Shown here piece by piece: positions 62,401 to 64,000 of a DNA stretch of 64,000 nt. Each line of letters begins with the position of its first letter. The stretch's first letter is position 1. The translations under genes were made by a program, and so were the position numbers. Under the pieces are notes generated by a model. The model had not been told where the DNA came from, searched no databases, and was given only the letters and a program-made list of their open reading frames with translations. The stretch comes from Ecdyonurus torrentis. Its lineage: Eukaryota; Arthropoda; Insecta; Ephemeroptera; Heptageniidae. The stretch lies in assembly GCA_949318235.1 (NCBI GenBank), contig OX439131.1:22960802-23024801 (forward strand), read 5' to 3'.

Positions 62401-62671
62401 CTGAAATAAAAACTGATGCCATACAATGATAAATGTTTCAAATCAATAAAACAAAAAGAAAATGATGTAATGAAACTCGTGTTTCATATTTATTACATTT
62501 TTACATCTTATATATCAAAAATCTTATAGTATTAAAGATTGTATAATATGCTTGTTATATTTATTTTTTATATATAAAATTGAGACTTTGTAATTTTTTG
62601 TTTCAAAAATGTCATTAAAAATCATATTTCAAAAGTTTTATTTTAAATTACTTGTATAAAAATAGTTTTTT

Positions 62672-62674
<3 letters not shown>
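59448..62674. other. AT-rich DNA without a recognisable gene
   Basis: Contains poly-T 59966-59986 and poly-A 61820-61837 and 61968-61987. A segment at about 60590-60720 (CTAGCGTGGTGACCCTGCC onward) has a composition unlike its neighbours and may be a transposon relic, but no end or frame supports that. Confidence 0.55.

Positions 62675-62747
<73 letters not shown>
62675..62747. repeat. (TA)n microsatellite, about 72 bp
   Basis: Uninterrupted TA repeats about 420 bp before the 481-bp foldback element. Confidence 0.97.
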
Positions 62748-62748
<1 letters not shown>

Positions 62749-63170
62749 TAATAAATCAAAATATCTCAACTTTGAACAGTTTTTACTCACTCCATAAAAA
62801 AATTGCTTCTTATTTGAAATAAAAACTTCAAATCATTTTGTTTATTATAAAGCAAATAAGCTTTTAAACTTGGCGAACAACTTGTATAAAACATAATTAC
62901 TTTATACCTTTTTCAATCGAACTTTTAAGCTTCTTAGACGACGTATTTTAAATTTAAGTGGTAATTATTAAACTTTGAGATAAAACTATAATTAAACATA
63001 TTTTAATATTGTAAATTATTATGCAATTACAGTTCTGGTATCAAATAAAGACCACCTACAAAATAGGTATCACGTATCAAAGCAATTTGGCTGCAAGCAT
63101 AATTTAATTCAATATTTTATACTGTATTAGCTACATCCTTCGCGTATATAAATTAATTAATTGGAACACA

Positions 63171-63651
63171 TTAGAAGACTTGCAAAAGTAGGTTTAGTGA
63201 GAAAATAAACAAAATCGCAGGTCAACAATACTAACAAAGTGCTAGCAGACAATTTTGTGTTCCTGTCTCAATATAACATGCTTTCTTATGGGTCAATGAA
63301 GCAGCTATAACTCAAGTTCGAATTATTTCTCAGAGCTGAAAATTTTACTCTAGCTTGTTGAGCCTCAAAGCTTTTGCTTTCCTGGATTAGAACTTGATTA
63401 GATGAAAAAATAATTTGTAACTGAATCACTTGAAATCCAGGAAAACAAAAGCTTTAAAGCTAAGTAAGCTGCAGTATAAATTTCAACTCAGAGAAATAAT
63501 TCTAACTCGATTTATAGCTGCTTCATTGCCCCATAAGAAAGCATGTTAAATTGAGACAGGAACACAAAGTTGTCTGCTACCACTTTGTTAGTATTGTTGA
63601 GCTGTGAGTTTGTTTATTTTCTCACTAAACCTACTTTTGCAAGTCTTCTAA
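63171..63651. mobile_element. Foldback element, 481 bp with two equal 218-bp arms
   Basis: Left arm 63171-63388 and right arm 63434-63651 are inverted copies around a 45-nt spacer. The outer 40-odd bases match almost perfectly (TTAGAAGACTTGCAAAAG and its complement). Long inner blocks such as AACATGCTTTCTTATGGG, GAAGCAGCTATAA and CCTGGATT also match, with scattered substitutions. No open frame is present. No clear target duplication is visible; the ends begin TTA and finish TAA. It is either a non-autonomous DNA transposon of foldback type or a local inverted duplication. Transcription would give a long hairpin RNA. Confidence 0.88.
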
Positions 63652-64000
63652 AAGTATATTGATAATAACATTGTGAAACACACTTATTTAAAAAAAATTA
63701 TTTTAACCTATTTTATCGTATGTTAATCAGATTGTTTATTTTATATCTATACATAAAATACACAATCGTAATTTTTTCATCATACTTCCTACGCAATGTT
63801 AATATTATTGATATTGTTAACACGTTAAATTTTTATTATTGAAAGTAGTAAAATATTTGACTGTAAAATAAAATAAAGAAAGTATGTCTTGTTATACAGA
63901 AATAAAAAAATGAACAGGAATAAAATATAATGAAAAATCATTTAACAATAAAAATTATTGAAAAAATGATCAATAAAATATAACTTGCTACTACTTTTTT
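63652..64000. other. AT-rich window end, nothing recognised
   Basis: No frame, repeat or RNA gene is recognisable in the last 350 bp. Confidence 0.6.

Overview
The window is very AT-rich (roughly four-fifths A+T by eye) eukaryotic DNA. It is packed with long (TA)n, (CT)n/(GA)n and poly-A/poly-T tracts. Conventional genes are almost absent. Splice-like CAG|GTAAGT signals, a TCAGT-type initiator and a Ty3/gypsy-style LTR retrotransposon point to an animal, most likely an AT-rich arthropod such as an insect; the species cannot be fixed from this sequence alone. Most of the window reads as intergenic or very long intronic DNA.

The one unambiguous coding locus is an LTR retrotransposon at 22669-27691 on the plus strand. 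It has two 686-bp LTRs with TGTCAA...TTGACA ends, an ATAT target duplication, a TGG primer-site start next to the 5' LTR and a purine tract next to the 3' LTR. A single open gag gene (24279-25577, 432 aa) has a capsid-type domain and one CX2CX4HX4C zinc knuckle. There is no protease, reverse transcriptase, RNase H or integrase: the 1.4 kb after gag is non-coding and holds degenerate repeats, each carrying a TATAAGT motif. The 5' leader carries about five 23-bp tandem repeats. This is a gag-only, non-autonomous element, comparable in layout to the 'TR-GAG' elements described in plants, and must borrow pol from a partner. The LTRs are identical over 634 bp and then differ at eight positions within about 35 bp, close to the PBS end.

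Other structured DNA: a 23-bp perfect-stem hairpin (20652-20706), a 397-bp foldback element (59051-59447), a 481-bp foldback element with two equal 218-bp arms (63171-63651), a weaker MITE-like candidate (57131-57467), and a 24-bp perfect palindrome centred on TGACGTCA (1832-1855).

Two places look like pieces of a plus-strand host gene with a very long intron: a GC-richer, TATA-less candidate promoter and first exon (about 9510-9716, ATG at 9691, donor at 9717), and a candidate 43-nt microexon (57025-57067) with consensus splice sites. Their reading phases are compatible, but the link is speculative. Everything else is simple repeats and AT-rich DNA in which no gene is recognisable.
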